From: Apteryx mantelli
Lineage: Eukaryota > Chordata > Aves > Apterygiformes > Apterygidae
Assembly (NCBI RefSeq): GCF_036417845.1
Contig: NC_089980.1
Coordinates: 116,771,169 to 116,835,168, forward strand
Length of the DNA: 64,000 nt
Reading direction: 5' to 3'
Position numbers and translations under genes: made by a program. Every line of letters begins with the position of its first letter. Position 1 is the first letter of the stretch. The notes under the pieces were generated by a model. It searched no databases, was not told where the DNA came from, and saw only the letters and a program-made list of their open reading frames with translations. Below are positions 38,525 through 50,227 of the stretch, one piece after another.

Positions 38525-41500
38525 GTAAGGCAGTGCGGGGCGAGGTGGGTGTGCCGCCGCGGCTGCTCCTTCGGGCTGGCGACGGAGGGCGGTGAGCGGC
38601 CTTGGCTCTGTGGCCCGGATGGGGGTGGGAGTCGTTAACGGTCCCTCGCGCGGCGGTTTAACGGTCGGGGGGCGCGGCCGCCCGCGGCGGAGGAGCGTTT
38701 TTGGCCGGGAGGAGCGCGCTGTTGTGGCCGCGCTCAGCGGCGGCGCAGGGCTCCTGTGTCCACCTCCTCGGCGCCCTTGCCGGCCGCTGTGGGTGGGGGG
38801 GAGAGCGGGAAGCCGAGGGCCGCGCCGGGGAGTGGGTGCGGGGGTGTTGTTCGCGGGATCTTGCGGTGATGGTGTGTGGGGAGGCGGGGAGCAGTCAGGT
38901 TGGCAAGGGGCGCGTAGAATATAATTAGTTCTTTAATCACAAGTTATTTTAAAATGAACGCCCTTTTCTTTAGGATGCACGTGTGTATGCGCTCTTGCTG
39001 ACTGTGACCATATAGTTTGGCTTATTCAAAGTGTGTTAGCACAATTCTGAAATAGGCAAGGCAATTTGTTTGCAAAAAAATTTGTTTTCCTAATCCAAGC
39101 AGAATTTTGGTCTGTTTTATTATACTTTTTGCTTTATAAGACATGGGCTTGACCAAGAATAGCATAATAATACAAATAGAGGTGTTTGCTAAGTGATATC
39201 TTATTCTCTGAGAGGTTTTGAGTAGGGCTGAGCTATAAGAGAGTGAAATGCTTACTTTCTGTAATGACTTTCTGGTTGTTTTTTTCCAAACACTTTCAGC
39301 ATCTTGAAATGTGAATCCTTCCTGTAAGGATGAGAATGTGAGAATATGACTGAGCACCAAGGGTTGATGTATAGGCTATTTGCTAGCTGACTGCAAGTAG
39401 TTAGTGGTAGGAAGTTTTGAAGGGAGTATAAAACTGAAGCAGTAGTCTCTGAGTTTAGATGCAGCTCCATTGCAGGTAATATAGATGGATGATGGAGTAA
39501 CTGTTTTGCACATAGTGTAGACTGCCCTTGACAGAAGGTGGAGAAGTGCACACTGATGTCTTGTGGGAGAAAGTTAGTGAGTTGGGAAGGGTGAGTTTCT
39601 TCACTTGTAAACTGGTGACTCTAGGGCTGAGAGCAGGGAAAGCAAATTCCAAAGTACTCAGTTTAAAACTATAGGTCAAATAAAGAACCACTTGTTTCTG
39701 TGCAAGTGAAAGAGAAGGCTAAAATGATCATGCCACATGAGTGTCTGTACAGTATAAAGTTAGAAACCACTAATGTTTTCTTCAGCCATCTCTAAGGATT
39801 GAATGATTGTTGCTAATATTAAGAGTGGGAAGAAACTAGAGCAAGGAATACAAGGAGGATGGGATGTCATGCAGTCACCATGGGATGTAAATAGAGGATG
39901 AAATAAGAAGACTGGAAGAGATCACAACCTTGCTCTGCTGTTGTTGATAGCATATGTGGAAACAGTTGACTTGTGAATCTGCAGACAAAAAATAATACGT
40001 GTGTCAGAGAAGAGCTGAAAAAGAAAGTTCAGATACTGCTTCTAAGGTTTTTTTTGGTCCAATATATAGGAGAAGGTAGAAGATGCTTCAGATGGATTTT
40101 GTCCACATTACAAAGGAAAACCCAAGTTTTTAATTTTGTATTGAACTGGGCCATAACTGGTCTATAGTTTGGAGATTGTAGGGCTAACCTTCATTGAAGA
40201 AAAAATCTAAATAGCTAAAAGACAGGAAGTTAGCAGTACAAATAAGTGAAATGTATTTAAGGTTTGATTTGCCAGGAATGAGTTGGACAGCTGTAACTGA
40301 GAAAGTGCAAAGTTTTTATTTATTTTTGGTTGCTCATACACTGATGCTAAGTAACAGGCTAGATGAACTAGCAGATCTCATTGATATGTATTACTCATGG
40401 GATGTTTACCCCCACTGAGCCATTGAATTCACAGTTCATAAGCATCATCAACTGTATCTTTAAAGCCGTATTCCCCACTCCTTTTTTCTTGAATGTCTGT
40501 GTAGTTCCAAGGTAACACTGTCTCAACTGTCTTAACGCTCTGTGTAGAGCCTTTAAGATGATGTTTGAGATGATGCTCGGATGATGAGCCTGATGTTCCA
40601 GCTACTAAAGGGTAGAATTAAGATATTGGTGTAGGTATACACTGTTGACCTTAACTGCTGATAGAAAGCACTGCTACAGAAGTTGCTATGCAACACAAAG
40701 GGTAATGTAGTAGTACTACAGGAGATTTCCTGTTTGAGAGATTATACTGGAAATCAAATGTGGTCAACTGAAAGTCATCAACAACAATAACAAAAGATTT
40801 TAAACAATGTAGAGTGTTGCATCAAGGAATGCTATTTTGCCTCTTTGTGACGAGTAAAATGACTTGTTTATTGGGCTCATATTTGTATAGGGATGCAACT
40901 GTGATTGCAGCCCCTTATGTTGGGGGGAACGTTTAAAGACTAAATCTCAGATATTTGAAAATTCTTAGTTCTTGCAGATACAGCAGTGTTTTTTCTGTTC
41001 TTAACTGTTTAAGAATAATCTTGCTTCTTACAGATAATGTTTTGGTTTTTTTCAAGTCTTCATATAACTTGTTTGAAAACACTTTGTGTCTGTTTTTACA
41101 AAATATTTTAAAACTTTTTTTTTTTTTAGGGTGAATGTCTTTTTTTTTGTAAACATATGTGTTTACCAACAAGGGCCACATGCATCAGAATTGGAATTTG
41201 ATGCCTGATGCAGGTTTCTTTTACTCTGGGAGAGGTATCCTAGTCTTTTTACAGCAATTAATAGTGCATGTTGTTTTCGGTGACCAAAGACTTATTACAG
41301 CTAGCCAAGATCCAAATTTTATTTGGATTGTACTTGAATAAATTGCTGATACCAATGGTTTTGTAATTAAAGATAGCAGTTGCATTAGGGCAAGTGTAAT
41401 TGAATCTGCCATTAAAACTTAATGAAAAATTTCGTTTTCATAGGCCTTCTTTCATTGCTTGTGCCTGGATGAGTTGTCTGATCAGGAAGGCAGGCCAGCA

Positions 41501-41628
41501 TGATAAGGAAGGAAAAGGCAGAAATGATAGACCCACCGACTTTGCACACAGAAAGTCTGTGAGGATAACTCGTGCTTGCAGATAGTTGAATACCCATAGC
41601 CTGACATAATGTGGCATTGTGTGGTGGG

Positions 41629-41655
41629 TTTTTTTGTTTGTTTGTTTGTTTTTTT
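41629..41655 (+). repeat. TTTG microsatellite
   Basis: T run, three to four TTTG units, T run. Confidence 0.85.
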
Positions 41656-42865
41656 AGAAGGAGTACTTTGGAGTTTTTCTTCTCTACTTTTCAGTGAGAC
41701 AGTATGGTTCACAAGTTGTAGACGGGATGCTATTTAAAGATATTTCTAGGAACAATTCTAGGTACTTCTGTTGTTTTACAGAGTTAGTTTTCTTAAAACA
41801 ATTGGCATGTGAAGCATTTCGCTCAACAACGCTAATTTTCAGGCTGTGGTCAGTAGATTCCTGGAGTCGAATCTACAGTCATCTGTTTGTTTGTTTTAAT
41901 AGGCAATATTTTCTTTATTAAGCTTTCAGTTGCCTGCAGTTCAAAAAGTTGAAAACCATTTGTCTAGAAGTTTGCATTTCTGTTAAGGATTGCATAGTAA
42001 CTTATGTTAAAACTCCTTTCTGAGTTCATAACTAGCAAAAAAAAAAAAATCAAATCCTCTTTTCTTAAAAATTCCAGTACTTTGTATCAATGGGATATTT
42101 ATATTGGTTTCTATTATATGCATATGTGGGTAGGTATGCAGAAAATATTGGGTATTATGTCATGATCAAATGTTCAAGTCATAGGAAATTGTACTAATTT
42201 ACTATATTTACATGACCTTCCTCAAGGTCATGTAGACATTTGATTGTATTTACCCTCTTTTATATTATATGAACTTATGAAGATTCCTTTGCAATTTAAT
42301 TTAAATGAGACACTGTTTTTTGAACTTTTGCCTGTGGTCAGTGATGCTGCCACCACCAGTTTCATGGTTTGTCTGTTTTTTTTCTGTGGTATTATTTTGA
42401 GCTTAATTTTAGTTTCTTTTAAGCAGAGAGAGCAAGTTGTCTCTTTAAAATTTCCGAGGTTTTTTTTTCTGTTCAGTAGTCTAAACTCTGGATGGCTCCC
42501 CCCCCACCCTCCCACTACACACTAGTCTTCAGTTATTCTTATGGCAATATTTCAGGCCATTATAGTACTATTTTTCTCTTCTCTATGTTGTTAACAGCAT
42601 CTACTGTAAAGTTACTTGATGATGCCAAAGATGTTCCTAAATTAGAATGTAACAAGAATTCTGTGAGGTTTAGAAAATTCGCACTGTAGTTGCTTGAAAG
42701 GAAAAGGCTACTTTTTTGAACTTTAGCCCAGATATGTGCTATGGTTTGACGCTTACTTCAGGGCATGTGCTGTTTTCTCTCTGCATGCATAAAGCACGAT
42801 GAGAGTTCTTTAGATTGAAGTAAGGTTTAAACTTTATGGAATTTAGAAAGCTTATGGATACACTA

Positions 42866-42920
42866 GCAGGGGACTGGACTTGACGACCAAAGAGATTATC
42901 CAGTCATGCTCTTATGAAAT
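42866..42920 (+). mobile_element. Degenerate CR1 3' tail
   Basis: The pattern GCAGGGGACTGGACTTGACG, ACC, AAAGAG, CCAGTC and TCTTATGAAAT follows the CR1 3' UTR order (GGACTGGATGACC..AGAGGTC..CCAGCCC..ATTCTATGAA) with many changes. Recognised by order of short words only, so moderate confidence. Confidence 0.5.
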
Positions 42921-43422
42921 ATCAGATTTATAACTGTTTCTGCAACCTTAATTTTATGCTCTCATGAAGCTGATCTCTGCTCTGAATAAGGCAAGGGTCA
43001 TAGCAGGAGCAAAACAAAATAGTACATGATCCTGTAATTGGACTACTGTGATGAGTGTATGGTGCAAGAGGAGAGACCTTTGTTTCCTCTCCCTTCTGAA
43101 ATAAATCATTGGTGTCCTTATAGTTCGTTCATTTATTTTTTTTATCTAGTGTAAATGGGGAATGTTAATTCCAACTCTCCGTTCATATTTATGAGGACAC
43201 TGTCAGTTTCCTTACTGGTGTAATGTGAAGGGAAACCATGTAAACCATCAGCTGCTTTGCTAAAGACTATGTAGTCATATAAGCACTAGTTAGTGGACAT
43301 AAGAGGATGAGGTTTTAAGCTCAAGGCTTTGGGTTTTTTCCTCCAACTTCGGCCTCAGGATTGGAAGAAAGTCTCTTACTAATATGATTAAAAGTTGGCT
43401 ACCTTTGAGTACCCACAATTAC

Positions 43423-43446
43423 TTTTTTTTTTTTTTTTTTTTTTTT
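43423..43446 (+). repeat. Poly-T run
   Basis: Twenty-four consecutive T in intron 1 of the plus-strand gene. No retrotransposon body is recognisable beside it. Confidence 0.9.
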
Positions 43447-45560
43447 GTCAACAGAGCTGAGTTTTAGTAAGGGAAGATGAGATATCTTCCAATATTTTGA
43501 ATGGGATCTTTTTGATTGTGCCAGGTAGGATAAAGATAATTGTATGAAAAATGTATTGCTATGTATTGTGAAAGATGCTTAGAAACATGGATAATGTGCA
43601 CAAATCAAAATAGTGGTGAAAATGCTCTGTTTTCCCAGGACTCTGGTAAGGGTACTGTTACAATAAGGTTCCACTATGAGTCAGGCAGAGTTCTTGCGAA
43701 CAGCTGGAGCAGAATCCTGATGTTCTCATTATGTTGGCTATGCGGCTTCTTATCATGTCTCTCCTGTATCATGTCAAGTTTATTAGATGTCTAGGAGCTC
43801 ACAGTCGCAATTAAGGTGGCCTACTGAGAGATCTCTAAAGCTTTTGTTAAGACAGGATGGCACGATACATTAGTCAGATTCTTATTGAACTACACAGCCA
43901 TGCAGAATATACTGACAGCTGTAACACTAGTCATCTTGATTAGAAGCTGCAATGTGACACAGAGATCGTGCTTAGTGAAGCTGAATCAATTTCATCTAAG
44001 CTAAGAGAAAACAAACGCCTGCTTTTTTTGTAGTGAATAACTTACTTATTTTGTATCTGCGATTGCCATGAGCTATGTTGAGCTGTATGCACACAGCGGT
44101 GAAAGTATAAAATTAACTCCTCTGTTACTTACTTCTTAATTTAGGTGAATACATAAGTGTGGGATATGGTATCGCTATACTCTTTCCTTTCCTTCCTCCC
44201 CTATAGACACATGTCAAGATGTATACTAAAATAAGTTGCTCTTGTTTAAATGGTGCCTCAAAGCTAGGAGGACTGTGCATTATTCAAGTTTCAGGGAACA
44301 AGGTGATTTTTCCTCATATAAAAGACTAGATAGCACTGGATGAAAAGATAAATGGAACCTTACATTTTGTGGACTGCTATATTAATCACAAAATTGGAGT
44401 CCTTTTTACACTATGCAGTTATCAAATTGTAATAATAAGACAAGAATAAAATCTAGGCATTTGGCATCCGATTTTAATGTCTGATGGAACACTAATAGAT
44501 GCTGTTTCAGTGAGAATAACATCAGAGGTCTTGAGACAAACCTTAAGGTGATGAAGTTAGTGTTACGCGCTAGACCTAAAAACAACGGCATCTGAGCTTC
44601 TTGTGCAGCTCCCCATGGCATTTTGGTTAACAACTGTACTGAGATGCAGACAGCTGACATCTAGTGGTTCAAGCACAGAATTCATGCGACCTTGGATAAA
44701 AGTAAATTCTTCTGTTGTTTGATCTCCAGACTGTGGGTGCAAGTTTTCCTTTTTTGACCTGAATATATAACAATAGTTTTACCAACTCAAGAGTGAAATG
44801 ATCTATGTCATGTGGAATGTAAAGTGAAGTAAATTGTGAAACTGGAAGAGTGAGAACCATTCCCACCTTATGTCTGGATACGCAGTCGAAAGAATGTACA
44901 TGTTGTTTTTCCCTTTATCTGTCATTCAAGTTGTATCAGGATAGTAGAACTTACAAATCATAGAAGAAGATGGTAAAGTTAAAAAATAGTCAGTTTGTGA
45001 TACCAGCATTTCATCCCAGTGTTCCTACTAGATTACTGGTTCTAAAAAACAAAAACAAGCAACCCACCCTCCTTAAGCTCTGCTGACTCAGATGATAATA
45101 GATCTATGCTGGAGAACAAGAGGAAGAAGCAAACAGCCTTTGTTTAAAAAAAGCACTTTATTTGCAGAGGCAAATACTAAAAAGTTAGGGATTTGAGGCT
45201 GAGAGACGGTGCCTTCCAGACTGAAAGACTTTGTTTATTTCTTCAGAATCCAGCTTTCTAACTTTTAGAAAGATCTTCACAGAAAAGGAATTAGTACATA
45301 ATAAAGGACTCTTTAATGCAGAGAGGCAGAAAAAGGATGAAGATCAAAAAACTCAAGTTGTACAAATGTAAATAACAAAAATAGCTGTGTTTTTAGTGGC
45401 AAAGGTGATTAAGCACTGGAATAAACTAGTGTGAATGATTTGGATTATTTGCTTTTTGAAGGGCCTCCATAGTCTTTTGAAACATTACTAATCTTATTGA
45501 GACACAAGTTGTCTGTTTGAATGTGAGTAATTGTGTAAAATTATTTCTTACAGTCACTCA

Positions 45561-45600
45561 GACGAGATGACCTAGTGGTCATTCTGGCCTTAAGGTGGCA
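45561..45600 (+). mobile_element. Ancient CR1/L3-like 3' fragment
   Basis: GACGAGATGACCTAGTGGTC followed by ATTCTGGCCTTAAGG matches the 3' end phrase of old amniote CR1/L3 elements. Only about 40 bp are recognisable. Confidence 0.45.
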
Positions 45601-46599
45601 GTGTGAATTCCACCTTGAAATTTGAAGCTGAAAATTTATTTAATATCTTTCTTAAGGAGGAATTTCAGAAACTGGTGGACTTCCTGAAATTAAATAACAG
45701 AGATAAATATGTAGAGCTATGCACTTGTAGATAGATACAGTCAGGTCTAAATTATGAAAACAGAAGGTATTGTGGCTGATCTGCAGAATGGCATCCTCTT
45801 TGACTAAGCACAGTATCTTGTAACATCTGTTTAGTCTCTGAGTTCATCTACAAGTGCCTCTTTCAAGAGGTAGTCTACTCCAGCCTCTATTTTCTGCGTT
45901 TCTATCCACCGCTGGAATTCTGCTTATCTTGCACTTTTTTTTGTCCCTTGGAAGATCAGTTTTCTTATCCCCATGATTGTGTTTTGCTTTGGTTTGCATA
46001 TGTTTTATCTATGGTGGAATGAAAGTATGTCAGATCTTCGCAAAGCTGACCTTTCTGGTAGCAGGAAAATAAGATGACTTGTTCTTTGCCTTCCTCCTGG
46101 CTTGAACAAGAACATCCCTTCTTAAATATGGCAAACAGTCCTTATGATGTTTTGAACTGTCAGGCTATACGGGATGTAATTGCATGTCACTGCATTCCTG
46201 CTCTCTTCCTTATGTTTCCATGCAGCTTGAGAACATTTTTGGAAATAGGGAAGTTGTATGGAAGGTTGTGAAAAGAAGGGGAAGGAGGAGGTAGAAGTGA
46301 TATCCTGTTCAGCTGTCATAGAATGTTTTGTTCTAGTTAATTCCTCCCTTTCCTCTTTGTTTGATTTAAATCTGTTGATAGTGAGTGAACTGGTGTCTCA
46401 AATCTGGGAATCTTCTTCGCAGCTATGTAATCTTGACTGAAAGCTTCTTGAAGTGAATGTTTAAATGGCTAGTTGTTGTCACCAGGGCTCGAACTTGCAT
46501 ATACGCGCACACATGTGCAGAACTGGCTTCATCCAAACCTCTGGTCTCTGCCACTCAAAGCAGTGGTCCTGAGGTCTTTGAGCTATCAGATGTGGCCTC

Positions 46600-46617
46600 T
46601 TTTTTTTGGGGGGGGGG
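46600..46617 (+). repeat. Adjacent poly-T and poly-G runs
   Basis: Eight T followed directly by ten G, the same T-then-G arrangement as at 19166-19184. Confidence 0.9.
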
Positions 46618-47439
46618 AGGGAGGGAGCTGAGGTATATTTTTGTCTGGAAGCAATGCATATGTGGCTTCTACTGTACTGTGAAATTCAGGTCAAGCTTAA
46701 TATACTTAGTTGTTCTCAGATGTCTTAGGTCTTGGTTTCTATTGACTGTAATGGGAGCTTGTACTCAGTACAGTGTCACTCTAGGTAGTACTTCAGGTTA
46801 TCTTATCTTACACTGTGATTGGTCAGCTGAATTGCTTTCTTGGATTGGTTCTCTATGGAGAGATATATAATGTATAAACAGAGTATGACACCTAGCACAT
46901 GTCTGCAGTTAAGTATCATAATTTCAGCCTGAATTCTGCCCCTAGTGTCTAAAATCTAAATTGGATGCTTTTATTTGGTTGTGGTCTTTTTGAGACTTGT
47001 AAGGTTATGACCTAAGAATTGGTGTATGTTAGGCCAAACAAATACAGGGTGAAGACCTTTGCTCATCAGTTCAGCCAGCTGAGCAACTCTTTTAGAAGTA
47101 ATGTGGAAGACTTAAGACATGAAACCCTATCCTATGTGATAGAAGACAGAGGGAAAACATGTTAAACTTTGTAGGGAATGGTTTAAGGGGGTGAATCCTA
47201 GCCTGAAATTCCCATTATCAGTCTTCAGTCTTGTAGCTGGTAAGAATATCACACTGGCTAACACTTCCTGTATGCAACAGCACCCTGAACTTTTTTTTTT
47301 TTTTTAATACCTCATCTTTTGAATCCTAATGGAATCCATGTATCTAACTCTTTTTTCCCTTTCTCATCCCTGATCAAGAGGGGCTATTCAGCAATGTTTG
47401 GGCAAGAGGGTAATGGAGTTGTTGTACCCAGCCAGACAA

Positions 47440-47543
47440 GGCCATAAGCAACCTGCCCTAGTTGACCCTGCTTTGAGCATTGAGGTTAGACTAGATGACC
47501 TCCAGAGGTCCCTTGCAACTTCAGCTTCTCTGTGATTCTGTGA
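47440..47543 (+). mobile_element. CR1 3' tail, diverged
   Basis: Plus-strand CR1 3' end: CAACCTGCCCTAGTTGACCC, then TTAGACTAGATGACCTCCAG and AGGTCCCTTGCAACTTCAGC, ending with the 8-bp style tail TGTGATTCTGTGA. Similarity might start as far left as 47385, but only the last 100 bp are convincing. It differs from the copies at 16 and 62 kb by many substitutions and belongs to another or older subfamily. It lies in sense orientation in intron 1 of the plus-strand gene. Confidence 0.85.
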
Positions 47544-47691
47544 CCATTCAGTAAAATAACTTTCTTTACATGCTGTTTGTAGGAGGTATGTGATACATAA
47601 GAAAGGAGACTTCAAGGATTTAAATGCTTTTAAATATTGGAGAGTAATTCCGCACTAATAGAGATGAACTAAACACTTTAATGAAGCCTTG

Positions 47692-47712
47692 TCCATATGT
47701 TTTGCATATGGA
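47692..47712. repeat. Short inverted repeat
   Basis: TCCATATG, five-base loop TTTTG, CATATGGA: a perfect 8-bp stem. Confidence 0.7.
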
Positions 47713-49392
47713 TTGTCTTCCATTCTGCTCTTTTTTCCATCCCCTTCTCTTCTGCTCTACTCTTATATTTGTTATCCTGTATTAACAGGAACAAGGTTTT
47801 TAAATGTCTTACACATGGATTGGCTTCAGAAGAAATTCCTGACTCTTTTCTTGTTGGAAAGCGCTTGTGTTTGTAGGACAGAAAAAACAAGTAGAGCAAG
47901 TTGTAGGCTTCTCAGAGCTCTAATACATTCAACACTTGTGATGCCATTTACTTTATTCTTGCTGTCCAAGTTGCATTTGAGTAGGTAGCAAGCGACCAAC
48001 TGAGAAACACGATGGGAGTGCGTGCAGTACTTAGGGCAAGTAACCAAAAGAGCATGGAAGGCATTCTCCACAGAAATGTTTTTGAGGAAACTATCTCCTC
48101 CCCCATTCAGCTGGAAGGGACCTCTTCTGACGTTGATCAGAATTATATTTGTTTAGTTATGCAGCATGCATTAGTTATACGGTCTGTAGCCTTAACTGAA
48201 TTTTTGGTAATGCTCTCAACCCCTGGAGAGAACCTTCTTAAATCTGTGATGCTATGCCAATACTGATGTGTGTAGTTATGGGTAGTTTGCTTATACACAG
48301 ATAGGAAACTTTAAGTAGTGTTTGTTTAATACTTAGGTGCTAAGCAATGTGTTTGTTTGAAGCAAGGCTTTTTTTCTCTCTTTACTCTTCTCACTTACAA
48401 AATTAGTAATTAGGAGTACAGAGATCCTGGATATTAATCTAGTTTGAATCACTAGCCAGCACATGTTCTGTACTCTTTTTCTTGGAGTTATATTTTGCTT
48501 TGCTTCTCCTATGTCAAACAGTAGACACTTGGTGCTTTTTCAATCTTCTGATGCATTTGTTTATTCCTCATGTTTTCTACATGAGAGTTGTGAAGAACTA
48601 GCTGTGGAACTAGTGTGGTACCTGTTGCAACTTGTTCTCACTTCTGAAAATACTGGCTCCTTCTCCTCACCAACTAATTCCTGGAAAGACAGGTCTTCTG
48701 GTGTTGCTTCAATTTCATTGCACAGGAGGAACACTCAGTACTTTCACTTGTGGGCTGGTGATGTGGCTGGTAAGAGAATGAGCTTGTTTCACTTTTGAAA
48801 CCTAATTAGAAAACTGATTCAGAAGTCAAGACTAAAGTGTGTATGCTTTTTTACTTCTGTTGGTCTATTAGAATAAAAAATTTCTACTGAAATACATCAA
48901 CTACTTCTCTTAATCTTGTATTTACAGTTCTTTGCACTTCAGACTCAAGGCCCCAAGTGTTTGAGGTCTTGCGTATGTGTTTGAGATCTAGACATCTTTA
49001 AGTTTCACTAGCTTAAATGTAGTTTGAGTACTGCTAGTGCTTAGAATCTGCTTATTTTGCAAGGAGCTGTATCCTTCCTTTAACAGATAAAGCATGTTTT
49101 TTACGTTTTGCTGGCATTGCAACTAGGGGTTCTGAAGATATTAAAATGGCCACAAGAAAGATCAGATAATCTGGGTTTAGTTGCATGAAATACAGAAGTG
49201 AATTCCAGTATTCTTGGTTGGGCTGATGCTTACTTTGGTTTATAAAGTAACATCAATTTCTTTCAATACTTTAAGCAATTCTGACAAAAAGTAGCAAATA
49301 CAGACTAAGAGTTTCCAAGCAATGTGGCTAGGTCATGTGGATGTATGTGTAGGCATGGAGAATCTATCCTTTTGTCCATGTGTCCCCCGCCG

Positions 49393-49417
49393 CCCCCCCC
49401 CCCCAAAAAAAAAAAAA
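49393..49417 (+). repeat. Adjacent poly-C and poly-A runs
   Basis: Twelve C followed directly by thirteen A. Confidence 0.9.
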
Positions 49418-49747
49418 GCAAGCCAGTAATTTGTTGGAACTTGCATCTCTTTGTGTGGGCATGTGAAGGGAAAGACAGAAGGGTAGGAAAGGATCAAGGA
49501 AGAAGAGAATTTTTAAGATATTTAAAATTAGAATGTTTCACAAAGATCTCTTTAATGATACCAGGTTCTTTTTCTTGCTTAATAGTACATGCAGACTGTA
49601 AATGGAGACTAGTTAGCAACTTGGCAGCTCTTCCTCTTTTTGAAATGTGCACCAGCTGTTTGCATCTCTTTAACTGCAGTTAAATGAAACTTTCTTCTAG
49701 ACAGCATGTGTTGTACTTGAAATGCAGCTAAAACGCTTTGTAATCTC

Positions 49748-49781
49748 TCAAACATAATATACATTCAAACATAATATATAG
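49748..49781 (+). repeat. 17-bp tandem duplication
   Basis: Units 49748-49764 and 49765-49781 share TCAAACATAATATA; the last three bases differ. Confidence 0.8.
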
Positions 49782-50212
49782 CCCATGGCACTTCATAAAA
49801 AATATAATGCCAAGGCATGAAAGAAAATTTTCAAGAGTGGCCTCTATTTTGGGAGTTATAAACAGAATTGTCATCCTACCCTATCCTTACACATAGTGCT
49901 AGCAGTGAAGATCTCAGTGAGAACTTATGTCACCAAAGATGCACATTTGATGCATGATGACTAGTAGGTTTTGCAGTGTTGGCTTACAAGCTCATACAAT
50001 CTCTGCTATATAACATTTAAAGAGACAAAAGTATGAAAAGTATGATCACAGAACCCAGAATACTGGGCTAATGGAGAATACATGAGACCTCTAGCCAAGT
50101 TCCCTTTCTCTGTCTTAGTACTGACTGAGTGCCTTTATTGCACAGAAACTGCAGTTGGTGATGGGACTTCTCATTTGCCCTCTTGAATACCTACTAGGCC
50201 CTTGCTTTGTAT

Positions 50213-50227
50213 GAGAGAGAGAGAGAG
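50213..50227 (+). repeat. GA dinucleotide repeat
   Basis: About seven GA units. Confidence 0.85.

Larger units (their letters stand above)
36770..38915. promoter_or_regulatory. CpG island with divergent promoter
   Basis: A sharply bounded block of very high G+C with dense CpG, about 2.1 kb long, sits between A/T-rich flanks that have almost no CpG. It contains the first coding exons of two oppositely oriented genes, whose ATGs are 462 bp apart, so the core between about 38041 and 38502 is inferred to drive both. Visible elements in that core are a GC box (38331-38340), a CCAAT box (38375-38379) and an ETS-type CCGGAAG (38421-38427); no TATA box is seen there. This is the usual make-up of housekeeping-type bidirectional promoters. 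The island reaches about 1.25 kb into intron 1 of the minus gene but only about 0.4 kb into intron 1 of the plus gene. Transcription start sites cannot be placed from sequence alone. Long open frames across the island are G+C artefacts. Confidence 0.9.

Noticed and set aside
36708..38528. Many long open frames (up to about 330 codons) on both strands across the CpG island
   Set aside because: They occur in nearly all frames at once, encode almost only Ala, Arg, Pro and Gly, and contain no motif. High G+C depletes stop codons, so these are composition artefacts.
40350..40400. GGCTAGATGAACTAGCAGAT as a possible CR1 tail
   Set aside because: Only one short word fits; the order of the remaining CR1 phrases is missing.
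40555..40605. Cluster of GATGATG words followed by CTGA, like C/D box snoRNA motifs
   Set aside because: The C-like and D-like boxes are only a few bases apart, with no room for a guide and no terminal stem.
46457..46870. Plus-strand 137-codon open frame
   Set aside because: It runs straight through the T8-G10 homopolymer junction and has no recognisable domain; chance is the simplest explanation.
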